Assembly (NCBI RefSeq): GCF_000577275.2
Contig: NZ_CBYB010000010.1
Coordinates: 1-30,791, forward strand
Source of the DNA: Rhizobium favelukesii
GTDB taxonomy: Bacteria; Pseudomonadota; Alphaproteobacteria; Rhizobiales; Rhizobiaceae
Direction: 5' to 3'
DNA: 30,791 nucleotides
This document shows, one piece after another, positions 8,289-17,222 of this stretch. Below the pieces are notes generated by a model. That model searched no databases. It was given only the letters and a program-made list of their open reading frames with translations, and was not told where the DNA came from. The translations under genes were made by a program, and so were the position numbers. The first letter of the stretch is position 1; every line of letters begins with the position of its first letter.

Positions 8289-8987
8289 TCAAGCTGCCGC
8301 GCGTGTCGTGCGTTGTTCGATGCGTTTCTCGTGCTTGCCTTGAATCAGGCGATGCACGTAGATCCCCGGCAAATGGATCTGATCGGGATCGAGACTGCCG
8401 ACGGGCACGATTTCCTCGACCTCGGCAACGCAGGTCTTGCCGCAGGTGGCCGCAGGTGGGTTGAAGTTGCGGGCCGTCTTGCGGAAGACGAGATTGCCGG
8501 TCGTATCGGCCTTCCAGGCTTTCACGATCGAGAGGTCGGCGTCGATGCCCGTCTCAAGCACATAGGTCTCGCCGTTGAAGGTCTTCAGCTCCTTGCCCTC
8601 TGCAACGACCGTGCCGACGCCGGTTTTGGTGTAGAAGCCAGCGATGCCTGCCCCGCCTGCACGCATGCGTTCAGCAAGCGTCCCCTGCGGGTTGAACTCG
8701 AGCTCAAGTTCGCCGCTCAGATACTGCCGCATGAACTCGGCGTTCTCGCCGACATAGGACGAGATCATCTTCCTGATCTGCTTCGTCTTCAAAAGCACGC
8801 CCAGACCGAAGTCGTCCACCCCGCAATTGTTCGAAGCAATCGTCAGGTCCTTCGTATCGGCCTTACGGATTGCATCGATCAGCAGCTCTGGAATACCGCA
8901 AAGGCCGAAACCACCAGCCGCGATGAACATCCCGTCGAACAGCAGGCCGTCGAGAGCTGCCTGCGGGTTCTCATAAGTCTTATCCAT
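8289..8987 (-). CDS. scoA: 3-oxoacid CoA-transferase subunit A
   Basis: A 232-residue partner of the adjacent subunit B. The CoA-transferase signature [10 protein letters not shown] is at residues 25-34, followed by [14 protein letters not shown] and the [17 protein letters not shown] substrate-binding segment. [11 protein letters not shown] and [10 protein letters not shown] near the end are typical of ScoA-type rather than PcaI-type subunits, which favours acetoacetate over 3-oxoadipate. ATG at 8987 has GAGGGGAG upstream. It is the third gene of a minus-strand operon after aminotransferase and aldehyde dehydrogenase. Confidence 0.92.
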   Translation of the reverse strand: MDKTYENPQAALDGLLFDGMFIAAGGFGLCGIPELLIDAIRKADTKDLTIASNNCGVDDFGLGVLLKTKQIRKMISSYVGENAEFMRQYLSGELELEFNPQGTLAERMRAGGAGIAGFYTKTGVGTVVAEGKELKTFNGETYVLETGIDADLSIVKAWKADTTGNLVFRKTARNFNPPAATCGKTCVAEVEEIVPVGSLDPDQIHLPGIYVHRLIQGKHEKRIEQRTTRAAA

Positions 8988-9070
8988 AGTCTCCCCTCAA
9001 ATTGTCCGGTTCACGGAATTTCGGCTTCCAGCGTCTAGATTGGCTGCCAATTCGCTGATCGGACTGAGCC

Positions 9071-10480
9071 TCACCCCCGATTGATGCAGACGACCTTTGG
9101 CTGGGTCATATCCTCGTAGGCGAAGCGGACACCCTCGCGACCCATGCTGCCGTATTTGAAGCCGCCGAAGGGCATGGCATCGAAGCGGTAATCGGAGGAG
9201 TCGTTGATCATCACGCCACCCGCTTCGATCCGATTGGCTGCGTCAAGCGCGACATTGAGATCGCTGGTGAAGATGCCGGCATGCAGGCTGTAGTCCGGAT
9301 CGTTGGCCATCTCGATCGCTTCATCGAACGTGCCGAAGGGCGCAAGCATGACCACGGGCGCGAACACTTCCTCATGCCACAGTCGGCAGGTCAGCGGCGT
9401 GCCTTCGAGGACGGTCGGGTGATACAGGGATCCCTCGCGACGGTGCCCGCAAAGCAGCTTCGCCCCTGCTTTGATGGCCTCCGTGACAGCTGCCTCGGCG
9501 CGTTCAGCCACCTGTTTGGAGATCATCGGGCCGACGTCGGTGTCCTCCTGCCGGGGATCGCCGGCCTTGAGCTTGGACGTCGCGGCAATAAGGGCATCGC
9601 GGAAACGATTGTAAAGTTCGGCTTGGATCAGGATGCGCTGCGCACCGATGCAGTTTTGGCCCGCCGCCCAGAAGGCACCGGAGACGCAACCTTCGACCGC
9701 CTTGTCGAACTCGCAGTCATTCATGACGATCACAGGCGCATTGCCGCCGAGCTCCATGGCGAGCTTTTTCAGGCCAGCCGCACGGCTGATCGCCTCGCCC
9801 GCGGCAAAGCCGCCGGTAAAGGACACCATCCGCACCTCGCGTGCAGAGATCAGAGCGGTGACCAGCTCCCTGTCGCCATGAATGGCGGTAATGACCTCCT
9901 GAGGCAGGCCGGCTTCACGCAGCGCTTCGACCAGCTTGATCGCGGAAAAGGGAGTGAGGTTCGACGGTTTGAGCAGCACGGAATTGCCGCCAGCGATAGC
10001 CGGGCCGAGCTTATGAGCAACAAGGTTCAGCGGATCGTTGTATGGGGTGATGGCCGTGATGATGCCGAGCGGCTCGCGGGTGAACCAGCCTTGGCGTTGT
10101 TCCGATCCGGTGTAGGCATCGAAGGGCACGATCTCACCGGCGTTGCGCTTTGCTTCTTCCGCTGAAAGCTTCAGCGTGTTGACGCAGCGAAGCACTTCCT
10201 TCCGTGCCTGGACGATAGTCTTTCCGGCTTCGCGAACGATGGTCTCCGCGAACCCGTCACGACGGCTCTCGACGATCCGTGCGGCACCCTCCAGGATGTT
10301 CGCACGTTTGTGCCTGGGCAGATTGCGCGAGACCGTGGCGCCGCGGCGAGCGGTTTCCAGTAGATGATTGATCTCCGCAGGATCGGTTGCATCGACCGAT
10401 CCAAGCAGCGCCCCATCATAAGGACTGTGAACAGAGATCGGCGCCAGGCTGGTTTTGATATGGAGTTTGGCGGCAGTCAT
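9071..10480 (-). CDS. NAD(P)-dependent aldehyde dehydrogenase
   Basis: Oxidises an aldehyde to the carboxylate. Started at the ATG at 10480 the protein has 469 residues, a usual length for the superfamily; a longer frame to 10627 lacks family-like sequence. Catalytic Cys lies in [11 protein letters not shown] (about C277), general base Glu in [11 protein letters not shown] (about E243), cofactor-binding Lys in LLKPSN (about K171), and the Rossmann turn in [11 protein letters not shown]. The C-terminal [14 protein letters not shown] is also present. Between the aminotransferase and CoA-transferase genes it most likely oxidises a semialdehyde made by the aminotransferase. Substrate specificity cannot be read from the sequence. 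Confidence 0.9.
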   Translation of the reverse strand: MTAAKLHIKTSLAPISVHSPYDGALLGSVDATDPAEINHLLETARRGATVSRNLPRHKRANILEGAARIVESRRDGFAETIVREAGKTIVQARKEVLRCVNTLKLSAEEAKRNAGEIVPFDAYTGSEQRQGWFTREPLGIITAITPYNDPLNLVAHKLGPAIAGGNSVLLKPSNLTPFSAIKLVEALREAGLPQEVITAIHGDRELVTALISAREVRMVSFTGGFAAGEAISRAAGLKKLAMELGGNAPVIVMNDCEFDKAVEGCVSGAFWAAGQNCIGAQRILIQAELYNRFRDALIAATSKLKAGDPRQEDTDVGPMISKQVAERAEAAVTEAIKAGAKLLCGHRREGSLYHPTVLEGTPLTCRLWHEEVFAPVVMLAPFGTFDEAIEMANDPDYSLHAGIFTSDLNVALDAANRIEAGGVMINDSSDYRFDAMPFGGFKYGSMGREGVRFAYEDMTQPKVVCINRG

Positions 10481-10635
10481 GTGGTCAGCTTCCCTATGAT
10501 GGACCTCCTGTCTGGAGGCCGAGTTTGTCCTGCAAGGCAAGATCACGCCACTGCCCCGGTTCGGCTTTTTTGATGCAGACGTTGATGGCAAGCCTCTGCG
10601 ACCGGCATAACCGGCCGCGGTGCTCAAGTTCCCAA

Positions 10636-12039
10636 TCAGACCTTCTGGCCGTCGCGAACCAGTTCGTCCATGACGGAGCGAACAGCCTTCTCGGCAATCG
10701 AGACGATCTCGTCGATCTCCTCCGTTGTGGTGACCAGCGGTGGGGCAAAGCCGAGGATGTCTCCATGCGGCATGGCGCGCGCAATCAGGCCGCGGTCACG
10801 AGCGGACCTGGAGACGCGAGCACCGACTTTGAGCGACGGATCGAAGCGGGTCTTGCTTTCGCGGACACCGACGAACTCGATTGCCCCCATCAGACCAACG
10901 CCACGCACTTCGCCGACGATCGGCAGCTGGGCAAACTTCTCCTTGATCTGCGCCTGGAAATAGGCACCAACTTCGCGGGCATTGCCGGGCAGATCTTCCT
11001 TCTCGACAATGTCCAGCACGGCATTGGCAGCAGCTGCACCGATCGGATGGCCGGAATAGGTATAGCCATGCGAGAAGGCACCGACCTTGTCGGCTCCGTC
11101 TTCCAGCACCTGATAAACCTTCTCACCGACGATCGCGGCTGACAGCGGGAAGTAGGCCGAGGTCAAGCCTTTGGCGACGGTGATCAGGTCGGGCTCGATG
11201 CCGTAGTACTGCGAACCGAACATGGAGCCGGTACGGCCGAAGCCGGTGATCACCTCGTCAGCGATCAGCAGCACGTCGTGCCTTTTCAGCACCGCCTGGA
11301 TGGCCTCCCAGTAGCCTTCCGGCGGCGGTGTGATGCCGCCGGTGCCAAGCACCGGCTCGGCGATGAAACCGCCGACATTGTCGGGCCCCAAACGCTCGAT
11401 CAACTGGTCGAGCTCAGCCGCGCGGCGCGCCGAGAACTCGCGCTCCGTTTCACCTGAATTCGCACCCCAATAGTGGTGCGGCGCGCCGGTATGCACAATC
11501 TGCGACAGCGGCAGGTCCATATGGTCGTGATAGAAACTCATGCCGGTCATCGAGCCGGAGACGACGCTGCAACCATGATAGCCGCGCTCACGCGAGATGA
11601 TCTTCTTCTTCGTCGGCTTGCCGCGCAGGTTGTTGTAGTACCAGACCAGCTTGGCCTGGGTCTCGTTGGCGTCCGAACCGGACATGCCGTAAAACACCTT
11701 GCTCATCTTGCCTGGCGCCATCTTCACCAGGCGATCAGACAGAACCGCCAACTCGTCGGTCGTATGCGCTGCATAAGAGTGGTAGTAAGCCAAGCGGTAC
11801 GCCTGATGCGAGATCGCCTCGGCCACCTCCGTGCGGCCATACCCGACATTCACGCAGTAGAGGCCGGCAAAACCGTCGATCAGCTGGTTGCCATGCGCAT
11901 CCTGGATGCGGATTCCCTTGCCGGTCTCGACGATGGTCGGTTCGCCAAGCTTACCGCTGGCAAAATCCTTCAGCTGCGTGAACGGATGCAGAACGCTGTT
12001 GCGGTCCTTCTCGCTGATGTCTTTGATGTTGATGGTCAT
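10636..12039 (-). CDS. Class III PLP-dependent aminotransferase (omega-amino acid type)
   Basis: Transfers a terminal amino group to pyruvate or a 2-oxoacid. The start is the ATG at 12039 (AGGAG 7 nt upstream), giving 467 residues; a TTG at 12045 is less likely. The PLP-binding Lys is in [11 protein letters not shown] (about K290). Asp of the cofactor ring contact lies in [15 protein letters not shown] (about D261), and [10 protein letters not shown] marks the phosphate-binding turn. [12 protein letters not shown] and [14 protein letters not shown] are typical of omega-amino-acid:pyruvate and polyamine transaminases. First gene of the operon with aldehyde dehydrogenase and CoA-transferase, so a product semialdehyde is plausible. 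Candidate substrates include beta-alanine, GABA, 6-aminohexanoate or diamines. Confidence 0.9.
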   Translation of the reverse strand: MTINIKDISEKDRNSVLHPFTQLKDFASGKLGEPTIVETGKGIRIQDAHGNQLIDGFAGLYCVNVGYGRTEVAEAISHQAYRLAYYHSYAAHTTDELAVLSDRLVKMAPGKMSKVFYGMSGSDANETQAKLVWYYNNLRGKPTKKKIISRERGYHGCSVVSGSMTGMSFYHDHMDLPLSQIVHTGAPHHYWGANSGETEREFSARRAAELDQLIERLGPDNVGGFIAEPVLGTGGITPPPEGYWEAIQAVLKRHDVLLIADEVITGFGRTGSMFGSQYYGIEPDLITVAKGLTSAYFPLSAAIVGEKVYQVLEDGADKVGAFSHGYTYSGHPIGAAAANAVLDIVEKEDLPGNAREVGAYFQAQIKEKFAQLPIVGEVRGVGLMGAIEFVGVRESKTRFDPSLKVGARVSRSARDRGLIARAMPHGDILGFAPPLVTTTEEIDEIVSIAEKAVRSVMDELVRDGQKV

Positions 12040-12344
12040 AAGCAAACTCCTGCAACCGATTGTCGTTTCTCAAAGATACGAGCAAAAACGAGAATGATTG
12101 CGGCGTTTACTCCCCCGCGAGGAGCGTGGACCTGCGTTGTTCCTCCGAAAAACGCAGGAATTCTTCCAACAGCGCGCGATTGCCTCAGCTTTTGTTACAT
12201 CGATCGCAATGAGCATCTCTTCGCGGCCAACTGCCCGAGCAAAACTCACCGTACCTAACACTGCCTGTTTTGCAAGTCGCCTATTTGCTCGCCAAGCCGA
12301 GTTCACCCCCTTGGTATGCGGCGTCTCCGTCGGCCGGGCTTCTG
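12040..12344. other. Leader and upstream region of the aminotransferase operon
   Basis: No convincing gene is seen here. The minus-strand open frame over 12070-12390 has no recognisable family and overlaps IS66 sequence at its upstream end. The stretch holds the Shine-Dalgarno of the aminotransferase (complement of CTCCTGC at 12047-12053) and an 8-bp inverted repeat at 12131-12158. The operon promoter must lie here or in the adjoining transposon remnant. No regulator gene is adjacent. Confidence 0.4.
12131..12158. promoter_or_regulatory. Inverted repeat upstream of the aminotransferase gene
   Basis: CCTGCGTT (12131-12138) and AACGCAGG (12151-12158) are perfect 8-bp inverted arms with a 12-bp spacer, about 95-120 bp upstream of the start at 12039. 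It could be an operator or an mRNA leader hairpin. There is no U-run in the operon direction, so it is not a clear terminator. Confidence 0.35.
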
Positions 12345-12670
12345 ATCGCGTTTTCGACCAGGTTGGAGTCGATGTCGACGCGGCCGTCATCGAGGAACAG
12401 GCTAAAGCCGTCCTGGCGTTTGAGCCTATAGGCCATGGGCTCGTCGAGGCGGACTTGCGCGAGACGCGGTTTGCTGAGCTGCAAGCCAGGTGAAGACTCG
12501 TCCACCAGCGGGCGGGACAGGTTTCGGGCGGACAGCCCGGCGATGATCGGGATCACAACCGCGGATGCTGTCCTCGATCTTGTAAAGGGCGGCGACGCGC
12601 GACAATGCCTCGTCGACGAGGGGCGAATCCTCCGTTGGCTTGGCCTTGATCAGCTTTCTGCGGCCATGAT
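12345..12670 (-). pseudogene. tnpC: IS66 TnpC (type 2), C-terminal half
   Basis: The minus strand encodes HHGRRKLIKAKPTEDSPLVD and KIEDSIRG, the helical region after the DDE core of IS66 TnpC. After shifts near 12560-12440 it continues FTWLAAQ and LKRQDGFSLFLDDGRVDIDS, NLVENAIR, where it stops matching at about 12345. It is the continuation of the TnpC part ending at 14022, from which it is separated by an IS1111-type insertion (WAH/GRRK). At least two further frameshifts make it a dead gene. Confidence 0.85.
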
Positions 12671-12741
12671 GGTATGGACGCGCCCTTCCGCCGGAGCCAG
12701 CCGTGGGGAATGATGACGGCGTATCAACGAGAGGGTTCATC

Positions 12742-13768
12742 ATGGAAGTTCATGCCAGTGTTGTTGGCCTCGATATCGCAGAATCCGTTTTTCAAGTTCA
12801 CGCTGCCGATGCTGCCCGCAGGCCGGTCATTCGGCGAAATCTCAGACGAGAGGAAGTCGAGACTCTTTTCCGCCGCCTGCGGCCCTGCCTCGTCGCACTT
12901 GAAGCCTGCCCAGGCTCGCATTTCTGGGCACGTCTCCTGCGTGACATTGGGCACGATGTTCGGCTTCTCCCGGCACAGTATGTTCGACCTTATGTCAAAA
13001 CCAACAAGAATGATGCTGCCGATGCGGAAGCGATCTGTGAGGCGGTCACTCGGCCAACAATGCGGTTCGTTCCGATCAAGGAAGAGATGCAGCAGGAAGT
13101 TCTGGTCCTTCATCGCGTCAGAGAGATGCTGATCCGTCAGCGGACACAGTTGACCAATGCGATCCCCGGCCATCTCACAGAATTCGGTATTAGCGCTCCG
13201 AACCGAGCCCACAACATCGGCCTTCTGACCAAGGTTATTGAAGACGAGGATTTCGAGGAGCTCCCAGCCGTTGCCCGCCATGCCTTACGATATCTCGTCG
13301 AGCAGTTGCGGGAGGTCAAAACAAAACTCTTCCGCATTGATCGCGATCTGATGGCCGTCGTAGAGCGGAGCGATGCGTGCAGGCGACTGATGACCATTCC
13401 AGGCGTGGGTGTCGTTACAGCCACCGCCTTGGTTTCCTCCATGAGAGCCGTCCGACTTCAAATCGGGCCGCCATTTCGCCGCGTGGCTTGGGTTTGTTCC
13501 GAGACAGCATTCCACGGATGGTAACGAGAGCCTTGGAAGGATTAGCAAACGTATTGACGGCTATCTCAGGAGACTCTTGATCTATGGCAGCCGTTCAATC
13601 ATGCGCTGGAGCGGCAAGTCCTGGACATGGCTGGCAAAGCTTAGAGACCGTCGGCCGGCGAATGTCGCGGCAGTCGCAATTGCGAACAAAACCGCTCGTG
13701 TTGTTTGGGCATTGCTGCGGTTTGGCGGAAGCTATGGGCGCCAGTGGAACGGATGGCTGCGACGATAG
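12742..13768 (+). pseudogene. IS110-family (IS1111 subgroup) DEDD transposase, frameshifted
   Basis: RuvC-like DEDD recombinase. The N-terminal domain carries Asp in VGLDIAESVF, Glu in VALEACPGSHFWA and Asp residues in KTNKNDAADAEA; LLPAQYVRPYV is typical of the IS1111 branch. A coiled-coil middle follows, and then the Transposase_20 motif MTIPGVGVVTATALVSS. Near 13445 the frame shifts: the original frame ends at 13524, while the next reads DFKSGRHFAAWLGFVPRQHS, GRISKRIDGYLRRLLIYG and runs to 13768. The start at 12742 has GAGAGGG upstream. The catalytic C-terminal Ser region is thus out of frame and the copy is probably inactive. Confidence 0.88.
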
Positions 13769-14010
13769 CATAATTTCAATTCGACCTCGTCTGGTCGATG
13801 TGGCTGCGAGGGTAAAGAGCGAGTGATGGCAAAGCCGGGCTAACCGGAGCCGCAGAGCCCGTTGGGCGCATCGAACCTCGAGTTTGCGGAGCGTGATTGG
13901 GATCTACCATCAAGGCCGGTGTCGCAGGGTGCGGCACATTTGAGAGGCCGAATAGATGACTGCAGCCACAGGTCTCGCCAAAACTGCTAATTTAACCCTT
14001 GCAAAGTCGG
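13769..14010 (+). other. Right non-coding end of the IS1111-type element (candidate bridge RNA region)
   Basis: No gene is seen in these 240 bp. IS110-family elements encode a structured bridge RNA in their long non-coding end. In the IS1111 subgroup this lies downstream of the transposase, which is this segment. Several short GC-rich inverted stretches are visible, but I could not fold it reliably. Assignment rests on position. Confidence 0.35.
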
Positions 14011-14021
14011 GGCGTCCATAG

Positions 14022-14740
14022 ATGTGCCCAGGAGAGCCTCAACGCATCGCCGCCCGAGCTCTTTGGCGTGGCGAGGTGAGAATAGCCACCATAGGCGTCA
14101 ACTTGGATCGTATCATTGAAGTCATAGAGTTCTGCGGCATACTCGCCATTACGCCCAGGTCGATAATGGAACACCTCGCCCGGCGGCGCAGATCCGTTCC
14201 AGCCGCGGTCGTCGCGTAGCACGGCCCACAGATAACCAGTCTTCGTCTTTCCGCGCCCCGGATTCAAGACCGGAGCCGTGGCTCGTGGACGCAGAGCCGA
14301 GCGCTTTCCGATATCAGGCGTTTGGCCATGTGGTCGACTATTGGCGCGATTTCTCCACCCGGGCGCCCCATCCAGTCGGCCAGGACCGTGCGGTCGATTG
14401 GCACCCGTGCCGATGACCGCGACATGCCGATTGAGCGGCATATGTTCGGAATGTCTGGAGACGGCGATCTGCGCCAGGTTAGCTGGCCAACTCCCTTCCA
14501 ACAGATCCGCCGGCGCCATGGTCTGAACGACGTCCGTTCGACCCTTGTGGCACGCGTATTTCGGGCGGATCGTGACGATCACCTGGTAGCGTGCCGGAAT
14601 CTGGTCGAGCCGTTCCGTTCGATCTTCGCCGATCCGAACCACGTCGGCGCAACCACATGGGCAAGCAATGCTGTCGGGCTGGATCTACCTGCTCGACCCG
14701 CGGCAGGTTCTCAGCCAGCGCGCGCCTTCCGTCCTTTTTG
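14022..14740 (-). pseudogene. tnpC: IS66 TnpC (type 2), N-terminal half
   Basis: DDE-type transposase fragment. ENLPRVEQV, then SIACPCGCADVVRIGEDRTE (zinc-finger-like Cys cluster), ARYQVIVTIRPKYAC, SEHMPLNR, the catalytic Asp region TAPVLNPGRGKTKTGYLWAV, and IQVDAYGGYSHLA with the second Asp. Frameshifts are visible near 14700, 14425 and 14285; between the last two the right sequence (PIDRTVLADWMGRPGGEIAP) lies in the adjacent frame. It ends at WAH where the IS1111-type insertion begins; the rest is at 12345-12670. Confidence 0.85.
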
Positions 14741-15774
14741 ATGGGAGCTGTCTCGCGACGCCTGACGATAAGCCGGGTATCGGCATTTTCCCCGCGCAAG
14801 TCAGCTTCGATGCGATAGATTTCGGGACGCTTGACCATGGTTTTATAGGCTTGGTACCCATCAACCTGAAGCACGCCGGCAAACGACGACAGTTGCCCCT
14901 CGACCTCGCGAGCGCTACGGCTTTCGGCAAAAGTATAGGCCACCGCCGGCGGTGCCGGACCATTCCATGGCCGATCGTCGACCGCCTGCGCCCAGAGTTG
15001 ACAAAGCGTAGTGCGTTTGCGCCCCGGATCGAGCCGCGGAAGCGGCGTCTCATCACAGAACACCCTCGGCTGCGAGCGGATGAAGGCGGTGAGCGCATCG
15101 TAGAGAAGCTCAAGCCACCAGGCGACCCGCGTCACCCAGGCGCCGAGGGTTCCCCTATCGATGATGACGCCGCAGGAGGCAAGCATCTGCGCTTGGCGAT
15201 TGAGTGGCAGATGCCAGGCATATTTCGAAACAGCGACATGGGCAGCGAATGCCGTCGTCACCATGCCGCCGTCCATCACACGCGCCGGTGCAGGCGCTTG
15301 CACGATGGCACTCTCGCAGGCCCGGCATGCATAGCGCGGCCGGATCGTTCGTTTGACCCGGACAATTGCCGGCACGATGTCGAGCGCCTCGCTGACATCC
15401 GTGCCGATGCAATGAAGCTCGAACGAGCAGCAGGGCACACCTTGCTCTCCGGCTCGATGAGCTCTTCATAACGCGGAAGGTGCTTGGGCAAGTGGCCGAT
15501 ATTGCGAGCAGGCGATCGCCGTGGCTGCGTTTTGTATTCACCGACCGGCGCGACATCGTCATTGGCAGCAACGGGAATGTCGCTCAGATCGCCAAGGTCA
15601 CGAATCGCCTGCGTCGGATCGATGGTCGTCATCTCCTCCGATTTCGTCCCGAAGAGCTGGCCCTCAAGGGAAGGCAACGCGCGCTTTGAGATCGGCGTTC
15701 TCTTCGTCGAGCGAGAGAATAATCCGGGTCAATTGCGCAGCGTCCTGGGGCAAGGGATCGTGTCGAAGCGGCAT
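14741..15774 (-). pseudogene. tnpC: IS66 TnpC (type 1), frameshifted and truncated
   Basis: The start ATG at 15774 opens MPLRHDPLPQDAAQLTRI and a coiled coil (LSLDEENADLKARVAF). A frameshift near 15672 leads into EGQLFGTKSEEM, and another near 15438 separates KVCP from CCSFELHCIGTDVSEALD. The DDE core follows: VFCDETPLPRLDPGRKRT with the first Asp and LQVDGYQAYKT with the second. After VKRP about 40 residues including the CWAH region are missing before EIYRIEADLRG. It stops at RRRETAPI, where sequence of a different IS66 TnpC begins (about 14740). It belongs with the tnpB and tnpA at 15823-21171. Confidence 0.85.
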
Positions 15775-15822
15775 GACGAATCCTACCACGAAGACCAGAA
15801 TCATCAAGTAAAACCAATAGGA

Positions 15823-15972
15823 TCAACCTACTTTCAAGGGACGTTTTACCGGGTTCTGCTTCACCCTTGTCCAGTCAATACCGGCCAGCAGAAGCGAGAA
15901 CTCTTCGCGCGTCATCTGCATGGCGCCATCGCGGATCGGCGGCCAAACGAACTTGCCCGCCTCCAGCCACTT
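15823..15972 (-). pseudogene. tnpB: IS66 TnpB C-terminal part, interrupted
   Basis: The minus strand encodes KWLEAGKFVWPPIRDGAMQM, then TREEFSLLLAGIDWTRVKQN and PVKRPLKVG*, the C-terminus of an IS66 TnpB (helper protein of unknown function). Its N-terminal part lies 4.5 kb away at 20498-20704. Joining them gives ...GSGMILAT-KWLEAGKF, in frame. The stop is 49 nt upstream of the tnpC start, the normal tnpB-tnpC order. Confidence 0.85.
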
Positions 15973-16019
15973 GTACCTCACCTGAGAATGCAGCCCCGAC
16001 CGGCACAGATCAGGAGTTT

Positions 16020-16388
16020 GTGCGGGTCACGCACCCATTTCATCCCCTTTTCGGACGGCAGCTGCCCTGCGTTGGTAAGCGAAGTAACTTGCAGGGCGAA
16101 CGGTTGCTGTTGCAGACCGACGATGGCGCCATATGGCCGCTTCCCCCTCAATGGACTGATCTTGTCAGCATTGATCCAGAAGTTCTCGCGAGCAACGGGC
16201 GCGCTCTCTTGCTGGTTTCGAACTTGATGGAACTTGCCAGCATGGTGGAACACCTTTGTGGCAGGTTGGCAGCGCGGTCGCGAGCGGAGTGTAAGGATAA
16301 TTATGCCGCTGATGTAAACGAGATTATGCCGCAAGAGACTCGCAATGAGCGATACATCCCACTTTTCACGCCACATGTCCTTGATTAA
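16020..16388 (+). CDS. HP-x-x-G-R partner protein (DUF5372-like) of element 2
   Basis: The sequence VRVTHPFHPLFGRQLPCV, then ERLLLQTDDGAIWPLPPQW and TDLVSIDP, is typical of small rhizobial proteins I recall as DUF5372. They lie beside serine recombinases and are of unknown function. The predicted fold is mainly beta strands followed by a helix (SNLMELASMVEHL). GTG at 16020 is the only usual start codon in frame after the element's left end, with AGGAG just 3 nt before it, so the start is weak. The frame itself is open leftward across the element end. The last 40 residues run through a repeat-rich stretch and may not be native protein. Confidence 0.55.
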   Translation: MRVTHPFHPLFGRQLPCVGKRSNLQGERLLLQTDDGAIWPLPPQWTDLVSIDPEVLASNGRALLLVSNLMELASMVEHLCGRLAARSRAECKDNYAADVNEIMPQETRNERYIPLFTPHVLD

Positions 16389-16434
16389 CTCGGAGAATGT
16401 CCTTGATATAAATGAGATGTGCGGTATAATTATC
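16296..16434. repeat. Cluster of ATTATGCCGC half-sites and 22-bp-spaced repeats before the HTH gene
   Basis: ATTATGCCGC occurs at 16300-16309 and 16323-16332 (23 bp apart). An inverted near-copy, GCGGTATAAT, is at 16421-16430, overlapping a promoter -10 box. With flanks, GATAATTATGCCGC (16296) and GCGGTATAATTATC (16421-16434) are 13/14 inverted. ATGTCCTTGAT is repeated directly at 16375-16385 and 16397-16407, 22 bp apart. Such helical phasing suggests a protein-binding array. Confidence 0.6.
16403..16430 (+). promoter_or_regulatory. Strong sigma70-type promoter for the HTH-small protein-recombinase genes
   Basis: TTGATA (16403-16408), a 16-bp spacer and a perfect TATAAT (16425-16430) lie 42 bp before the helix-turn-helix gene. 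The -35 box lies in the second ATGTCCTTGAT repeat and the -10 box in an inverted ATTATGCCGC half-site, so binding there would block transcription. Confidence 0.7.
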
Positions 16435-16471
16435 AATACATTAACACCCGACCTCATACCCGGAGCCCGCA

Positions 16472-16966
16472 ATGCCTGCGAAGTACGGCGGCAAGCGATC
16501 AAGGATGGGTGCCCTCATCGACGAGGGCACCTTCAATCCAAATTCCGAGAAGGTACGCGACCCGAAGTTCCGCGGCAGCGAGTTCTTCGATCCGCACGAC
16601 GCCGTGCAGGTCAAATACGAGATGCTGCGGCGCGTCTCCATCGACAACGTCTCGGTAACGGACGCTTCCGACGAGTATGGTGTTTCCAGGCCAACCTACT
16701 ACCAGGCCAAGGCGAACTTCGACCTGACCGGGATTGCCGGACTGGTGCCGGCAAAGCCGGGTCCCCGCGGGCCCCACAAGGTCGACGACAAAGTCCTGGC
16801 ATTTCTGCAGGCGAGGCTGGTTCCGGGCGAACCCGTTCATGCACGCGAGCTCGCCAAGCTGGTCCGCAACGAACTCGATATCGCACTACATCCCAGGACG
16901 ATCGAGCGGGTATTAAAAAAACGATCCGCTAGACGTTACCACGGGACCGGCATGTTCATTGCCTGA
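16472..16966 (+). CDS. Helix-turn-helix protein of serine-recombinase element 2
   Basis: A 164-residue protein. After a polar N-terminus a first HTH is seen in SVTDASDEYGVSRPTYYQAK. GLVPAKPGPRGPHK is a linker familiar from transposase and integrase DNA-binding regions. A second winged-helix-like part follows (DDKVLAFLQARLVPGEPVHA, then ELDIALHPRTIERVLKK). No catalytic DDE domain follows, so it looks like a transposase DNA-binding module kept on its own. Possible roles are regulation of the operon or recombination architecture. ATG at 16472 has CGGAG 8 nt upstream. Its stop overlaps the start of the next gene. It may bind the repeats in its own promoter; this is inference. Confidence 0.7.
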   Translation: MPAKYGGKRSRMGALIDEGTFNPNSEKVRDPKFRGSEFFDPHDAVQVKYEMLRRVSIDNVSVTDASDEYGVSRPTYYQAKANFDLTGIAGLVPAKPGPRGPHKVDDKVLAFLQARLVPGEPVHARELAKLVRNELDIALHPRTIERVLKKRSARRYHGTGMFIA

Positions 16967-17222
16967 CATCGCGGACCAGTACGAGGTGCTGCGCAGCGCA
17001 GCTCTCGGCGAAGTTCTGCCGCTCAAGGCCCGTAGCGGCCTCATTCTTTTTCTGCGCCGCGGCATGTGGGGATGGGCCCGCGCACTGCCTGCAGCGGCAA
17101 GCCTTGACCAAGAGCAGTTTTACCCGTCATCGGCCACCCGACCGGCGCACGGCGAACTCAGCGCCGTCGTTCATGTCCTGGCGACCATCGCCATGAGCAT
17201 CCACCAACGGAGAGCACCATGA
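16959..17222 (+). CDS. Small protein upstream of the serine recombinase (element 2)
   Basis: An 87-residue frame starting with TTG at 16959, overlapping the end of the HTH gene, and ending at 17222 with an ATGA overlap to the recombinase start. The tight overlaps support a real coupled gene. Middle part: ALGEVLPLKARSGLILFLRR and MWGWARAL; C-terminal helix SAVVHVLATIAMSIHQ. Its position matches the small gene at 6779-6976. No known family recognised. The start codon is uncertain. Confidence 0.5.
   Translation: MPDIADQYEVLRSAALGEVLPLKARSGLILFLRRGMWGWARALPAAASLDQEQFYPSSATRPAHGELSAVVHVLATIAMSIHQRRAP

Larger units (their letters stand above)
12671..14020 (+). mobile_element. IS1111-type (IS110 family) insertion in IS66 tnpC
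   Basis: The limits are deduced from the split host gene: IS66 tnpC reads ...TGGGCACAT on one side and GGCCGCAGAAAG on the other. Near the ends lie TATGGACGCgCCC (12673 on) and its inverted counterpart GGGCGTCCATA (to 14020), a short subterminal inverted repeat as expected for the IS1111 subgroup. Length about 1.35 kb. The left non-coding end is short (about 70 bp) and the right one long (about 250 bp), again IS1111-like. Confidence 0.75.

Noticed and set aside
7500..9038. Long plus-strand frames opposite scoA and scoB
   Set aside because: They are shadows of clearly recognisable CoA-transferase genes, without Shine-Dalgarno or known motifs.
9281..12258. Plus-strand frames of 294 and 261 codons
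   Set aside because: Antisense to aldehyde dehydrogenase and aminotransferase, both with catalytic residues in place.
12070..12390. Minus-strand 106-codon frame upstream of the aminotransferase
   Set aside because: Part of it is out-of-frame IS66 sequence and the rest has no recognisable family; it ends just before the Shine-Dalgarno of the operon.
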